Positions 35,359-46,909 of a DNA stretch of 64,000 bases are shown one piece after another; position 1 is the first letter of the stretch, and each line of letters starts with the position of its first letter. The notes beneath the pieces were generated by a model. The model did no database searches. It saw only the letters and a program-made list of their open reading frames with translations, and was not told the origin of the DNA. The translations under genes were made by a program, and so were the position numbers. The stretch comes from Lucinisca nassula (taxonomy: Eukaryota; Mollusca; Bivalvia; Lucinida; Lucinidae): NCBI GenBank assembly GCA_963580285.1, contig OY757020.1, positions 101,125,497-101,189,496 on the forward strand, in the 5' to 3' direction.

Positions 35359-37454
35359 ATGGATTTAAAACACAAAATAATACAATGGAATTGTCGAGGT
35401 CTTAAATCAAATTATAATGAACTCTTATTACTTATTTCGCTACTAACCCCATCGGTGTTTTGTTTGCAAGAAACTTTTTTAAAAACTGATGACAACATAG
35501 ATGTCAGGGGGTTTCAATACATACAACTATATCTATTCTGATGGTAAAAAACCATCTGGTGGCAGCTCAATTTTTGTTAAATCATGTTTACCACAAAGAG
35601 AGATCAAATTAAAAACAGACCTTCAAGCTGTAGCAGTATCGGTTTCTCTGGATAAAGAAACTACAATTTGCTCTCTATATATCCCACCCTCATTTTCTTT
35701 AAAGCCCGAACATCTTGACTCATTGCTGAGTCAACTTCCATCGCCATATCTTTTAGTTGGCGACTTCAATGGTCACAATATTCTATGGGGCTGTAAAGAT
35801 GTCAATAACAGAGGAGCACTTGTCGAAGATTTTATTGCAAAGAACGACCTTTGCTTGATGAATGATAAATCTTATACTTACCTTCACCCTGCGACAGGTC
35901 ATTTGTCTTCTTTAGATCTCTCTTTGTGTCACCCATCTCTCTTCTTGGACTAGGACTGGTCTGTTCATGATGATCAGTGCGGAAGTGATCACTTTCCTGT
36001 TATAATAGAGAGCGTAAACGAACCAGATGAAGACTGTAACCAGAAATGGAAAATGAATAAAGCCGACTGGGAATTATTCCATAATTTATGTGAAGAAGAG
36101 TTATCAGTTGATCACTTAAATGAATCATCTGACATTGTTTCTGATTTCACAGATACACTTATTAATATATCAGAGCAATGCATTCCAAAGACCTCCACAA
36201 ATACTAAGAGAAGCAAGTCTTGGTATAATAATGACTGTAAAGAAGCTATTAAAAAGCGTAAACAGGCTCTAAATAAGTTCTGCAAAAGTCCCACTTCAGA
36301 AAAGCTAAACGACGTAAAAGTTTTTAGAGCTAAAGCTCGGCGAACAATCCGAGCTTCAAAACGAAAGTCATGGAGAGAATATGTCTCCAAATTGAACTAC
36401 AAAACCCCCATTAAAAAGGTTTGGGATATGGTACGAAAAATTTCAGGAAAAACAAAGTCCTCTAGTTTTACACATTTAAATACTGAATTTGACACAATAG
36501 CTTCAACAAAAAAAGATATTTCAGATACTCTTGGTCACACATTCTTGAGAAATTCATCATCGCGTAATTATTCTGACACTTTTAGAAATTTCAAAAAGGA
36601 CCAGGAGAAAAGAAAACTTAACTTCAAATCCCTTAATCACGAAGAATACAACACACCTTTTAACTTATCCGAACTCATTGAAGCCATTGAAAAATCACAT
36701 GATACGGCAACCGGCCCCGATGAAATTCATTATCAGATGCTTAAGCATCGCATCTGCCAAAAAGTTCTCTTACAACACTTTTAGATATCTTTAATAATAT
36801 TTGGGAAACGGGGGTCTGTCCTGAGAGTTGGCGTGTAGCTACAGTTGTACCAATTCCGAAACCAGGGAAAGATCATGCAGAACCTACAAATTATCGTCCG
36901 ATAGCTTTGACAAGTTGTTTGTGTAAAACATTGGAGAGAATGATAAACAAGAGATTAGTCTGGTACTTAGAGTCCAACAACCTCATTTCAGAATATCAAT
37001 CGGGGTTTCGTTCGGAACGTAGTACCAATGACAATTTAATAAGACTAGAAACATTTATACGAGATGCTTTTATTAACAAAGAACACGTAGTGGCTGTCTT
37101 TTTCGACTTGGAGAAAGCATATGATACAACATGGCGTTATGGAATATTGAAAGATCTACATAACATAGGCTTAAGAGGAAAACTTCCCAGTTTTATTGAA
37201 AGCTTTTTAGGGGAGCGCATGTTTCAGGTGCGTGTGGGGTCTACCCTGTCAGATTTCTATGATCAAGAACAGGGTGTCCCACAGGGTAGTATTCTTTCAA
37301 CTACGCTATTTAACATCAAAATAAACAATATTGTACAATGTTTGGACGACAAAACAGATTGTTCATTGTATGTTGATGATTTTTGTATATGTTACCGTTC
37401 AAAAAATATGAAAACAATTGAACGAAAGTTACAACAAAATTTAAAAAGAATAGA
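35359..37454 (+). pseudogene. Retrotransposon A ORF2, 5' part, broken
   Basis: Endonuclease and reverse transcriptase regions are recognisable but broken three times relative to copy B. There is one extra G near 35512, a Tyr codon changed to TAG at 35951-35953, and a 5-base duplication (CGCAT) near 36750 that shifts the frame. After the YVDD box (near 37372) the gene stops at the insertion point of copy B. The changes are few, so copy A died recently. Confidence 0.9.
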
Positions 37455-37600
37455 TGATGATGATGATTTCGTGTTTAACGACGCGTCAACCCTCTTTGTG
37501 GGTCATAAGCGTCAAACGGTTGATGGTTAAACGGCATGAACAATTATGATGATATTAAAAGTAAAAAGTCAGAATGATAATGTATAAAAATCTGAAACAG

Positions 37601-40600
37601 TTAAATCTTATGAAAAAGTCCAATTTCTTTTAAGAATAAAATAATATTATCAACAGGTACATCTCGAAACAGTTGTTGCAAAGTGTCAGCTTTGAAATAT
37701 AAAACACGTGAGGGTGAAAAGTCAACACAGTCAATTAAGATATGTTTCACAGTGAATGGCTGATCACAACCTACACAAGAAGGCTGATCATCACCATTAA
37801 AAATATAAGAATGAGTAACTCTAGTATGGCCGATGCGCAGTCGTGTTAATACTACGTCCTCTTTTCTGGAAAACTGTGGAGGAGAGCATTTTGTACTAAC
37901 GACAGGTTTAATGGCATGGAGTTTGTTATTTATTGCACGGTCCCATTCGCCTTGCCATTCCGACAAGATGTATCTGTTGATAAATGGTTTAAAATTGTTA
38001 AAAGGAATTTTAAAAACAGATGGATCAAGATTGAGCGATTCCTTTGCTTTCTTGTCAGCATATTCATTGCCGACAATGCCAATATGGCTCGGAAGCCAAC
38101 AAAACAAGATTTGGTGTGTTTTAGAAATTTCATGATGTTTTTCGATCAATTTTTGAATTTGAGGATTTTTAGATGATGAATGGTCTAAAGCCTTAAGCAC
38201 AGAAAGTGAATCCGAAAATATAATTGCTTTTTGAATTGTTGAAGAACTGATAAAATCTAAAGCTAGGTCTATTGCTTTGGCTTCAGCTGTAAAAATAGAT
38301 GAACCATCTGGAAGGCGCATGGTTTTGTGTGTATCTTTAGAAACATACGCACAGCCAACTTTATCTCCTTCTTTGGAACCATCAGTATAGACTTGCTGGT
38401 AATCATTGTAACGTGACTGCAGTACCTGAAAGTTTTGTTTGAGAAGTATTGGATTTGATTCGGATTTTTTTCCATCATGTAAGTCGAACAGAATAGAAGG
38501 TTGTTTAATACACCAAGATGGAACTTCGGCGGTTTCATGTTTTTGAATATTTTTAAGGTCGATACCTGAATTTTCCAGCAGTGGTAAAATACGTAATCCA
38601 AAAGGTTTGATTGCTGTGGGTTTTGTTTCATACTTATCTACAAATTGAGGTCGAAATGAAATTTTGGATGCCGGGTTAGATGGATTTGCAGCAAGTCTGA
38701 TAGCATACTGAAGAGAAAGTTTCTCTCTGCGCGAGGTTAAAGATGGTTCACCTGCTTCTACATAAAGGCTTAATACGGGAGAAGTACGGAAGGCTCCCAT
38801 GGCCAGACGAAGGCCTTGGTGATGGATAGTATCCAAGGATTTTAAATAGGACTTTCTGGCAGAACCATAAACAACAGACCCATAATCTAATTTAGATCTT
38901 ATTAAAGACCGGTAAAGATGTAATAAAGTATACCGATCTGCTCCCCAACTTGTATGAGCTAAAACTTTCAAAAGATTCAAAGCTTTTAAGCATTTCGCTT
39001 TAAGATATTTAATATGTGGAATAAAAGATAACTTTTGATCAAATATGACCCCAAGAAATTTGGCTTCTTCAACAACAGGAATTTGTGATCCGTATAAAAA
39101 CAGGGAAGGATGTTCGTGTTTCTTCCGTAGTTTACAAAAATGAACACACTGCGTTTTCGACTTGGAGAACTTGAAACCATTTTTATCAGTCCATTCTTCT
39201 ATTCTTTTTAAATTTTGTTGTAACTTTCGTTCAATTGTTTTCATATTTTTTGAACGGTAACATATACAAAAATCATCAACATACAATGAACAATCAGTTT
39301 TGTCGTCCAAACATTGTACAATATTGTTTATTTTGATGTTAAATAGCGTAGTTGAAAGAATACTACCCTGTGGGACACCCTGTTCTTGATCATAGAAATC
39401 TGACAGGGTAGACCCCACACGCACCTGAAACATGCGCTCCCCTAAAAAGCTTTCAATAAAACTGGGAAGTTTTCCTCTTAAGCCAATGTTATGTAGATCT
39501 TTCAATATTCCATAACGCCATGTTGTATCATATGCTTTCTCCAAGTCGAAAAAGACAGCCACTACGTGTTCTTTGTTAATAAAAGCATCTCGTATAAATG
39601 TTTCTAGTCTTATTAAATTGTCATTGGTACTACGTTCCGAACGAAAGCCCGATTGATATTCTGAAATGAGGTTGTTGGACTCTAAGTACCAGACTAATCT
39701 CTTGTTTATCATTCTCTCCAATGTTTTACACAAACAACTTGTCAAAGCTATCGGACGATAATTTGTAGGTTCTGCATGATCTTTCCCTGGTTTCGGAATT
39801 GGTACAACTGTAGCTACACGCCAACTCTCAGGACAGACCCCCGTTTCCCAAATATTATTAAAGATATCTAAAAGTGTTGTAAGAGAACTTTTTGGCAGAT
39901 GCTTAAGCATCTGATAATGAATTTCATCGGGGCCGGTTGCCGTATCATGTGATTTTTCAATGGCTTCAACGAGTTCGGATAAGTTAAATGGTGTGTTGTA
40001 TTCTTCGTGATTAAGGGATTTGAAGTTAAGTTTTCTTTTCTCCTGGTCCTTTTTGAAATTTCTAAAAGTGTCAGAATAATTACGCGATGATGAATTTCTC
40101 AAAAATGTGTGACCAAGAGTATCTGAAATATCTTTTTTTGTTGAAGCTATTGTGTCAAATTCAGTATTTAAATGTGTAAAACTAGAAGACTTTGTTTTTC
40201 CTGAAATTTTTCGTACCATATCCCAAACCTTTTTAATGGGGGTTTTATAGTTCAATTTGGAGACATATTCTCTCCATGACTTTCGTTTGGAAGCTCGGAT
40301 TGTTCGCCGAGCTTTAGCTCTAAAAACTTTAACGTCGTTGAGCTTTTCTGAAGTGGGATTTTTGCAGAACTTATTTAGAGCCTGTTTACGCTTTTTAATA
40401 GCTTCTTTACAGTCATTATTAAACCAAGGCTTGCTTTTCTTAGTATTTGTGGAGGTCTTTGGAATGCATTGTTCTGATATGTTAATAAGTGTATCTGTGA
40501 AATCAGAAACAATGTCAGATGATTCATTTAAGTGATCAACTGATAACTCTTCTTCACATAAATTATGGAATAATTCCCAGTCGGCTTTATTCATTTTCCA

Positions 40601-41287
40601 TTTCTGGTTACAGTCTTCATCTGGTTCGTTTACGCTCTCTATTATAACAGGAAAGTGATCACTTCCGCACTGATCATCATGAACAGACCAGTCATAGTCC
40701 AAGAAGAGAGATGGGTGACACAAAGAGAGATCTAAAGAAGACAAATGACCTGTCGCAGGGTGAAGGTAAGTATAAGATTTATCATTCATCAAGCAAAGAT
40801 CGTTCTTTGCAATAAAATCTTCGACAAGTGCTCCTCTGTTATTGACATTTTTACAGCCCCATAGAATATTGTGACCATTGAAGTCGCCAACTAAAAGATA
40901 TGGCGATGGAAGTTGACTCAGCAATGAGTCAAGATGTTCGGGCTTTAAAGAAAATGAGGGTGGGATATATAGAGAGCAAACTGTAGTTTCTTTATCCAGA
41001 GAAACCGATACTGCTACAGCTTGAAGGTCGGTTTTCAATTTGATCTCTCTTTGTGGTAAACATGATTTAACAAAAATTGAGCTGCCACCAGATGGTTTGT
41101 TACCATCAGAATAGATATAGTTGTATGTATTGAAACCTCTGACATCTATGTTGTCATCAGTTTTTAAAAAAGTTTCTTGCAAACAAAACACCGATGGGGT
41201 TAGTAGCGAAATAAGTAATAAGAGTTCATTATAATTTGATTTAAGACCTCGACAATTCCATTGTATTATTTTGTGTTTTAAATCCAT
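37601..41287 (-). CDS. Retrotransposon B ORF2: endonuclease, reverse transcriptase, RNase H
   Basis: The 1,228-residue protein is complete. An apurinic-type endonuclease occupies residues 1-230 (IIQWNCRGLKSN, QETFL, VGDFNGHN, GSDHFPVI). Reverse transcriptase covers about 480-760, with AYDTTWR, GVPQGSILS and the catalytic YVDD at about 669-672. RNase H follows at about 960-1090 (VYTDGSK, FTAEAKAI, FSDSLSVLKAL, WLPSHIGIVGNEYAD). A CVGC...H...C finger lies at about 1165-1185. It would nick target DNA and copy the element RNA in place by target-primed reverse transcription. All catalytic residues are present. Confidence 0.95.
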   Translation of the reverse strand: MDLKHKIIQWNCRGLKSNYNELLLLISLLTPSVFCLQETFLKTDDNIDVRGFNTYNYIYSDGNKPSGGSSIFVKSCLPQREIKLKTDLQAVAVSVSLDKETTVCSLYIPPSFSLKPEHLDSLLSQLPSPYLLVGDFNGHNILWGCKNVNNRGALVEDFIAKNDLCLMNDKSYTYLHPATGHLSSLDLSLCHPSLFLDYDWSVHDDQCGSDHFPVIIESVNEPDEDCNQKWKMNKADWELFHNLCEEELSVDHLNESSDIVSDFTDTLINISEQCIPKTSTNTKKSKPWFNNDCKEAIKKRKQALNKFCKNPTSEKLNDVKVFRAKARRTIRASKRKSWREYVSKLNYKTPIKKVWDMVRKISGKTKSSSFTHLNTEFDTIASTKKDISDTLGHTFLRNSSSRNYSDTFRNFKKDQEKRKLNFKSLNHEEYNTPFNLSELVEAIEKSHDTATGPDEIHYQMLKHLPKSSLTTLLDIFNNIWETGVCPESWRVATVVPIPKPGKDHAEPTNYRPIALTSCLCKTLERMINKRLVWYLESNNLISEYQSGFRSERSTNDNLIRLETFIRDAFINKEHVVAVFFDLEKAYDTTWRYGILKDLHNIGLRGKLPSFIESFLGERMFQVRVGSTLSDFYDQEQGVPQGSILSTTLFNIKINNIVQCLDDKTDCSLYVDDFCICYRSKNMKTIERKLQQNLKRIEEWTDKNGFKFSKSKTQCVHFCKLRKKHEHPSLFLYGSQIPVVEEAKFLGVIFDQKLSFIPHIKYLKAKCLKALNLLKVLAHTSWGADRYTLLHLYRSLIRSKLDYGSVVYGSARKSYLKSLDTIHHQGLRLAMGAFRTSPVLSLYVEAGEPSLTSRREKLSLQYAIRLAANPSNPASKISFRPQFVDKYETKPTAIKPFGLRILPLLENSGIDLKNIQKHETAEVPSWCIKQPSILFDLHDGKKSESNPILLKQNFQVLQSRYNDYQQVYTDGSKEGDKVGCAYVSKDTHKTMRLPDGSSIFTAEAKAIDLALDFISSSTIQKAIIFSDSLSVLKALDHSSSKNPQIQKLIEKHHEISKTHQILFCWLPSHIGIVGNEYADKKAKESLNLDPSVFKIPFNNFKPFINRYILSEWQGEWDRAINNKLHAIKPVVSTKCSPPQFSRKEDVVLTRLRIGHTRVTHSYIFNGDDQPSCVGCDQPFTVKHILIDCVDFSPSRVLYFKADTLQQLFRDVPVDNIILFLKEIGLFHKI

Positions 41288-41319
41288 TTTAAGGAGAGAT
41301 ATTTAAAGACTAGAAACTA

Positions 41320-42714
41320 TTATGGAGGTGCAATTGGTGATATAGATCTGCTACCACCAGCTCGTGGTGTGGCAGACCTCGATCTGTTATTGCCACTTGG
41401 TGATGATGGAGTTTCAGTCAACTCCATATCACTGTCACTCAAAGATCCGAATCTGTTCTGAAATTTTATATTGTCTCTTTCCATTTTACGTTGTCTGTCT
41501 GTTTGTCTTTGAGATAATTGATGTTTTTTTATCGGATCTTGCGACCCCTTATTAGTTCGACCTGGGTCGGGTTTCTCTTTTACATTCGGCGCTGGCTTCG
41601 GTACGGTCGCTGTCGACCGATCCGAAGCAACCTGGATTGCGCCTTTTGATAAATTGGTTGAACTTTGTGGTGCTGGAGTGGATTTACTCCATGCACCAGA
41701 CTTTTTCAGTTCAGCAATGTATGATTCAGCAGTCTGTGTTGCGGAGCTGGTACATTTTACACCAGCACCCTTTGTGATGCTGGCGAAACTGGTGGTTGGT
41801 GTTATGTATCGCTCTTCGACAATCTTCCGCGCTTCTGGGAATGTTATCCCCCTTTGGTATTTGACGGTAAGTATTTCTTTTTCTTTTTTCCACGCCGGAC
41901 AGTCTCGGGAGAAAACAGCATGTTTGCCATCACAATTTACGCATTTGGGTTCATTTTTGCAGTTGAGGTGATTATCAACATGCTTTTCTTCACCACAATT
42001 AGGACAGAGTTTTTTTCTCTGACATCTGCTTTCGTGATGGCCAAAAGCCTGACAAGAGTAACATCTAAGAGGGTTTGGGATGTATACCTCTACGTTAATG
42101 GAAAGATATGCTACTTTGATTTTCTTGGGTAGAATTGGTGTATTAAAAGTCAACACATAAGTTGCTGTTGGTTTTAGTACACCATTTCTACGAACTTGAA
42201 TGTTACGAACACCAACAACTCCCTGATCCTTAAGGTTATCGACTATCTCTTCATCTGAGCAAGGACGCAGTTCTGGACTGCGAATCACTCCCTTAGATGA
42301 ATTGAGCGTGTTATGTAAAGCGACTTTAACTTTTAGATCAAAGAGTTTGTTGGTGTTTAGCAGGCTTACCACTTGCTGTTTTTTCTCGACTTCCAAGAGA
42401 AGATCACCCGATTTGAGTTGTTTTATACTCTTAGGGTGTCCGGCAATGGAGAGAATACTTTTCTCGATGACGAAGGGGGAAAGGCTAGATACAGTTCGTG
42501 TATCGTCAAGTGACGTAACGACCAAGAAACGCGGAACATTGTCAAAATTTGGTTCAGCAGACTGCTGACTAGATTGTTGACTTGACTGCTGACTGGATTG
42601 TTGACTGTGTTCATCCGATTCGGATGAATCTTCTTGTTTTTTACGTTTAGGTGCGTTGTGGTTAGGTGATTTGCGGTTAGGTGATTTGCGGTTATGTTTT
42701 TTTCCAGGAGCCAT
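41320..42714 (-). CDS. Retrotransposon B ORF1, nucleic-acid-binding protein
   Basis: 464 residues, differing from copy A's ORF1 at only two residues by eye. Same layout: Lys/Gln/Ser-rich N-terminus, conserved central region, zinc knuckles, disordered Ser/Arg-rich tail. ORF2 begins 32 bases downstream, so translation of ORF2 probably depends on reinitiation or an internal start. Confidence 0.9.
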   Translation of the reverse strand: MAPGKKHNRKSPNRKSPNHNAPKRKKQEDSSESDEHSQQSSQQSSQQSSQQSAEPNFDNVPRFLVVTSLDDTRTVSSLSPFVIEKSILSIAGHPKSIKQLKSGDLLLEVEKKQQVVSLLNTNKLFDLKVKVALHNTLNSSKGVIRSPELRPCSDEEIVDNLKDQGVVGVRNIQVRRNGVLKPTATYVLTFNTPILPKKIKVAYLSINVEVYIPNPLRCYSCQAFGHHESRCQRKKLCPNCGEEKHVDNHLNCKNEPKCVNCDGKHAVFSRDCPAWKKEKEILTVKYQRGITFPEARKIVEERYITPTTSFASITKGAGVKCTSSATQTAESYIAELKKSGAWSKSTPAPQSSTNLSKGAIQVASDRSTATVPKPAPNVKEKPDPGRTNKGSQDPIKKHQLSQRQTDRQRKMERDNIKFQNRFGSLSDSDMELTETPSSPSGNNRSRSATPRAGGSRSISPIAPP

Positions 42715-43277
42715 AAGAAAAAAATTCTAGTTTCGTCCCAAGTGCTCTCCGCCCTCCGTGGAGCCCTACAAGGGAACACCATACTGGAGTGGTTATCCAA
42801 CTCGCAGATGTTAGAGATACACGTGAGATATACTCGTATAAACAAAATGCCTACACGATTGATCCGTTAAGCCACCGCCTTCTAGAGATAAAAAGACAGA
42901 AAAGGGTAAGGTAAATGGGCATATGGTTGGTATCAGGAAAGATACAAAAAGAGTTGAAGAGAAAGCAAAGCGGTATCTCTAGGGCTCGGCGTGACCAGCC
43001 GATTGACCGTGCCGGACCGCACGGCCACCCGTCTACACCGAAAAGCCAGGCCAAAGAGGCGTGTTGGGCACCTGAAGCACCGCCACCTCAGGTAACCCTC
43101 AACCTCCAGGATCCCTTCTTCCGGCTTACAGGACGCCACCCACGGCAAACGGGTGGTACTTCCTTTAGCTCTTCCCAGTGGGCACATTGACCACAGCAGC
43201 AACGTGCCCAGTGGGAATTGAGCCCCCAGGGCCACGGCAAGGCAGGAAGTCTAATACCTGGGGGTAAAAAGAATAGA

Positions 43278-44858
43278 AGAATGGACTGATAAAAATGGTT
43301 TCAAGTTCTCCAAGTCGAAAACGCAGTGTGTTCATTTTTGTAAACTACGGAAGAAACACGAACATCCTTCCCTGTTTTTATACGGATCACAAATTCCTGT
43401 TGTTGAAGAAGCCAAATTTCTTGGGGTCATATTTGATCAAAAGTTATCTTTTATTCCACATATTAAATATCTTAAAGCGAAATGCTTAAAAGCTTTGAAT
43501 CTTTTGAAAGTTTTAGCTCATACAAGTTGGGGAGCAGATCGGTATACTTTATTACATCTTTACCGGTCTTTAATAAGATCTAAATTAGATTATGGGTCTG
43601 TTGTTTATGGTTCTGCCAGAAAGTCCTATTTAAAATCCTTGGATACTATCCATCACCAAGGCCTTCGTCTGGCCATGGGAGCCTTCCGTACTTCTCCCGT
43701 ATTAAGCCTTTATGTAGAAGCAGGTGAACCATCTTTAACCTCGCGCAGAGAGAAACTTTCTCTTCAGTATGCTATCAGACTTGCTGCAAATCCATCTAAC
43801 CCGGCATCCAAAATTTCATTTCCACCTCAATTTGTAGATAAGTATGAAACAAAACCCACAGCAATCAAACCTTTTGGATTACGTATTTTACCACTGCTGG
43901 AAAATTCAGGTATCGACCTTAAAAATATTCAAAAACATGAAACCGCCGAAGTTCCATCTTGGTGTATTAAACAACCTTCTATTCTGTTCGACTCACATGA
44001 TGGAAAAAAATCCGAATCAAATCCAATACTTCTCAAACAAAACTTTCAGGTACTGCAGTCACGTTACAATGATTACCAGCAAGTCTATACTGATGGTTCC
44101 AAAGAAGGAGATAAAGTTGGCTGTGCGTATGTTTCTAAAGATACGCACAAAACCATGCGCCTTCCAGATGGTTCATCTATTTTTACAGCTGAAGCCAAAG
44201 CAATAGACCTAGCTTTAGATTTTATCAGTTCTTCAACAATTCAAAAAGCAATTATATTTTCGGATTCACTTTCTGTGCTTAAGGCTTTAGACCATTCATC
44301 ATCTAAAAATCCTCAAATTCAAAAATTGATCGAAAAACATCATGAAATTTCTAAAACACACCAAATCTTGTTTTGTTGGCTTCCGAGCCATGTTGGCATT
44401 GTCGGAAATGAATATGCTGACAAGAAAGCAAAGGAATCGCTCAATCTTGATCCATCTGTTTTTAAAATTCCTTTTAATAATTTTAAACCATTTATCAACA
44501 GATACATCTTGTCGGATGCTGTGCAATAAATAACAAACTCCATGCCATTAAACCTGTCGTTAGTACAAAATGCTCTCCTCCACAGTTTTCCAGGAAAGAG
44601 GATGTAGTATTAACACGACTGCGCATTGGCCATACTAGAGTTACTCATTCTTTTATTTTTAATGGTGATGATCAGCCTTCTTGTGTAGGTTGTGATCAGC
44701 CATTCACTGTGAAACATATCTTAATTGACTGTGTTGACTTTTCAACCTCACGTATTTTATATTTCAAAGCTGACACTTTGCAACAACTGTTTCGAGATGT
44801 ACCTGTTGATAATATTATTTTATTCTTAAAAGAAATTGGACTTTTTCATAAGATTTAA
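43278..44858 (+). pseudogene. Retrotransposon A ORF2, 3' part, broken
   Basis: Continues copy A from the insertion point through the end of reverse transcriptase, RNase H and the C-terminal zinc finger. A deletion of about 16 bases near 44515 creates an early stop (44529) in the region after RNase H. The downstream part is still recognisable up to the normal ORF2 stop at 44856-44858. The 3' untranslated region and ATC tail follow to 45012. Confidence 0.88.
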
Positions 44859-45012
44859 CTGTTTCAGATTTTTATACATTATCATTCTGACTTTTTACTT
44901 TTAATATCATCATAATTATTCATGCCGTTTAACCATTAACCGTTTGACGCTTATGACCCACAAAGAGGGTTGACGCGTCGTTAAACACGAAATCATCATC
45001 ATCATCATCATT

Positions 45013-45620
45013 TAATGGAAACATCAATAGCAGAAAGCCAAAAGGACAGTTACTTTCCCACAAAATGGCCAATTGGCTAACCAAAATAAAACAATGCAAG
45101 CGATACAAACACACAAAAGACACACCATAACAAAAATAAATCGCGACAGAAGAACCGCTTTGGAACGGTCAGTGAAACGAATTCCACTGGGGGGCTTAAA
45201 TTGATTTTACGCAGCTGCAATCCTCGCCCTTACTTCCGTCGCGATTTAGACAAATAATTTGTTCAGTCCGCATGAAGGCCTCCTAACTCATCAGTGCATC
45301 ATCTCCGAGAACACAAAAATCACACAACCACTGAGATGAAACAACGTTGAGGACTCAACAGCAAGAAACCACTGAAATGCTGGAGTAGAAGAAAACCAAC
45401 AGTTAGACTCCGATGGGCCCGACCAGAGACAGAGCATCAGGTACCAACCAACAAACATAAAATTAAATTTCTTTAATTCTGAGTAAGCTTTTACGTTGGG
45501 ACCGTCATAGAATCTGAGGCCCAACCAACCGGCGTGCAATCAAAGAGGGAAGCAAAGTTGTCAACTGTGATTGGGTTAACCACCATGCATGCAGTCTGTC
45601 GTATAACATTTATGTTGTAC
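45013..45620 (+). repeat. Dispersed repeat, copy 2, right fragment
   Basis: After the second target-site duplication of copy A the old repeat resumes and matches the reverse complement of about 28990-29560, including AGGCCTCCTAACTCATCAGTG-like sequence near 45277. It shows the original repeat of about 715 bp that copy A split. Confidence 0.6.
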
Positions 45621-45939
45621 CCAATCTTTTTATATCGAAGAATGATTTTACGAAATTGGGTGCGGAAGTCCTTGCAATTATATATTTTTCTGAATTTATA
45701 TAAAAGCCTAAAATGCATACAACCAGTGTTTCTTTATATTCTATTCTGACCCAAGTCACCAGCTATTTGAGCAACAAATGTTTAGTTACATTCTGATGCC
45801 TAACACACATCCTTTTTAGAGCCGGGCTGCTTACGCAGTCAAATTCACTTTTGACTGGAGATCTGGACGCAGGTTTGAACTTCAGGTTCGGAACATCTTT
45901 CCTTGAAAATATTTTCTCATCTCATATCAGTTGGAGGCT

Positions 45940-46175
45940 GGTGGAAAGATGGGCGCTTAGTACTAGTTAACGGCTTGGAAGGTCTAAGCTTACCGAGAAA
46001 AGTGTGGCTAGGAGCACCAACAATTATCAAGTGATCTATCAGTTTCAGCTGGTGCAGAAGCACCATGCCGACTCATCTATTTCTCAAAGCCCCGATGGGC
46101 AAGGGCCTTCCAAACTGACCTAAAATATGTGTTGACGGAGATGTGAAACCTCAATACAACCAACCAACCAATTTT
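45940..46175 (+). repeat. SINE-like repeat with CAAC-rich tail
   Basis: Ends with a GACCTAA...TGTTGACGG...AACC motif and an A/C-rich CAACCAACCAACCAA tail. Parts occur again at 52755-53090 (partly in opposite orientation) and 53665-53750. The GTTGACGGGG...GTTAAA 3' end is the pattern of SINE families common in molluscs. Confidence 0.5.
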
Positions 46176-46909
46176 TTGGGAAAGAGTTTCTGACTGTTAA
46201 TCATAGCTTATTTGTTTATTGGTGTTTTTTTTTTTATTATTATTTGATATCTTCCTTTTTTGGTGTAATGGGGAGGGCTTGGGACACTAGTTGATTGTTG
46301 CTTATCTGAATTCTGCTAATTCTCTACAAGATAAGAACAGTACACACCTATATTACCGACAGATTTCACGGGTGCTAGTGTTACATGGGCGGAAAATGTA
46401 ATTTCATGTCCCACTGATTTTAGAAAAATAAACTTCTCATTTTATGGATTTTTTCCTGATGGAACATTGAAACTGAACATGAAATTCAGTAGAAATTTCA
46501 TTTTTGATATAAATTTCTACTTAAATGTCATAAAATTGATCAATAAAAACTGAACATTCAAAGTGTGCCATTTTTCATGGACATTTTTTTTCTTACTTTT
46601 GACATTTGAATAAGTGCTGCCAATAATGTTAATTGCTTGATTAATCGTTATTTAACTTTTATACACTTAACTGTTATAGATATCTAAAATATTTTTTTGA
46701 AAAAAATGCTTCTTTTTGATGCCACCTCAATTTGTCTAGATATGGGTCGCTTTTTTGTTTCTACAGTCTTTAAAACATGCAATATTTTTGTCTGCATAAA
46801 GAAAAATTATGAGTATATATGTATTAATTGTAAAACACACACTTTTTATAGTAAATAAATATTTAATCAACTTTTCTAAATCTTTTTCTGAAATTCTCTG
46901 CTACTGTTA
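46176..46909. other. AT-rich non-coding host DNA
   Basis: No gene, RNA or clear repeat seen. One isolated unit of the minisatellite that follows is present near 46368 (GCTAGTGTTACATGG). Confidence 0.6.

Larger units (their letters stand above)
37455..43264 (-). mobile_element. Non-LTR retrotransposon copy B, full length and apparently intact
   Basis: Copy B is inserted in antisense into ORF2 of copy A. The 13-bp duplication TAAAAAGAATAGA is perfect on both sides (37442-37454 and 43265-43277). Length is 5,810 bp, with a CCCCCAGG 5' end at 43264 and an ATC-repeat 3' tail at 37455. Both ORFs are open. Perfect duplication and intact frames suggest a recent, potentially mobile copy. The RNase H domain and C-terminal zinc finger place it nearer the I group than Jockey proper. 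Confidence 0.93.
33382..45012 (+). mobile_element. Non-LTR retrotransposon copy A (I/Jockey group), interrupted by copy B
   Basis: The 5' end begins CCCCCAGGTATTAGAC and the 3' end is an ATC repeat. The perfect 12-bp duplication TAATGGAAACAT flanks it (33370-33381 and 45013-45024). The 5' untranslated region is about 550 bp and GC-rich, probably with an internal promoter. Copy B entered ORF2 after 37454, and the remainder of copy A resumes at 43278. Excluding copy B and one duplication, copy A is about 5.8 kb, so it was full length. Its ORF2 has several breaks and is inactive. Confidence 0.92.
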
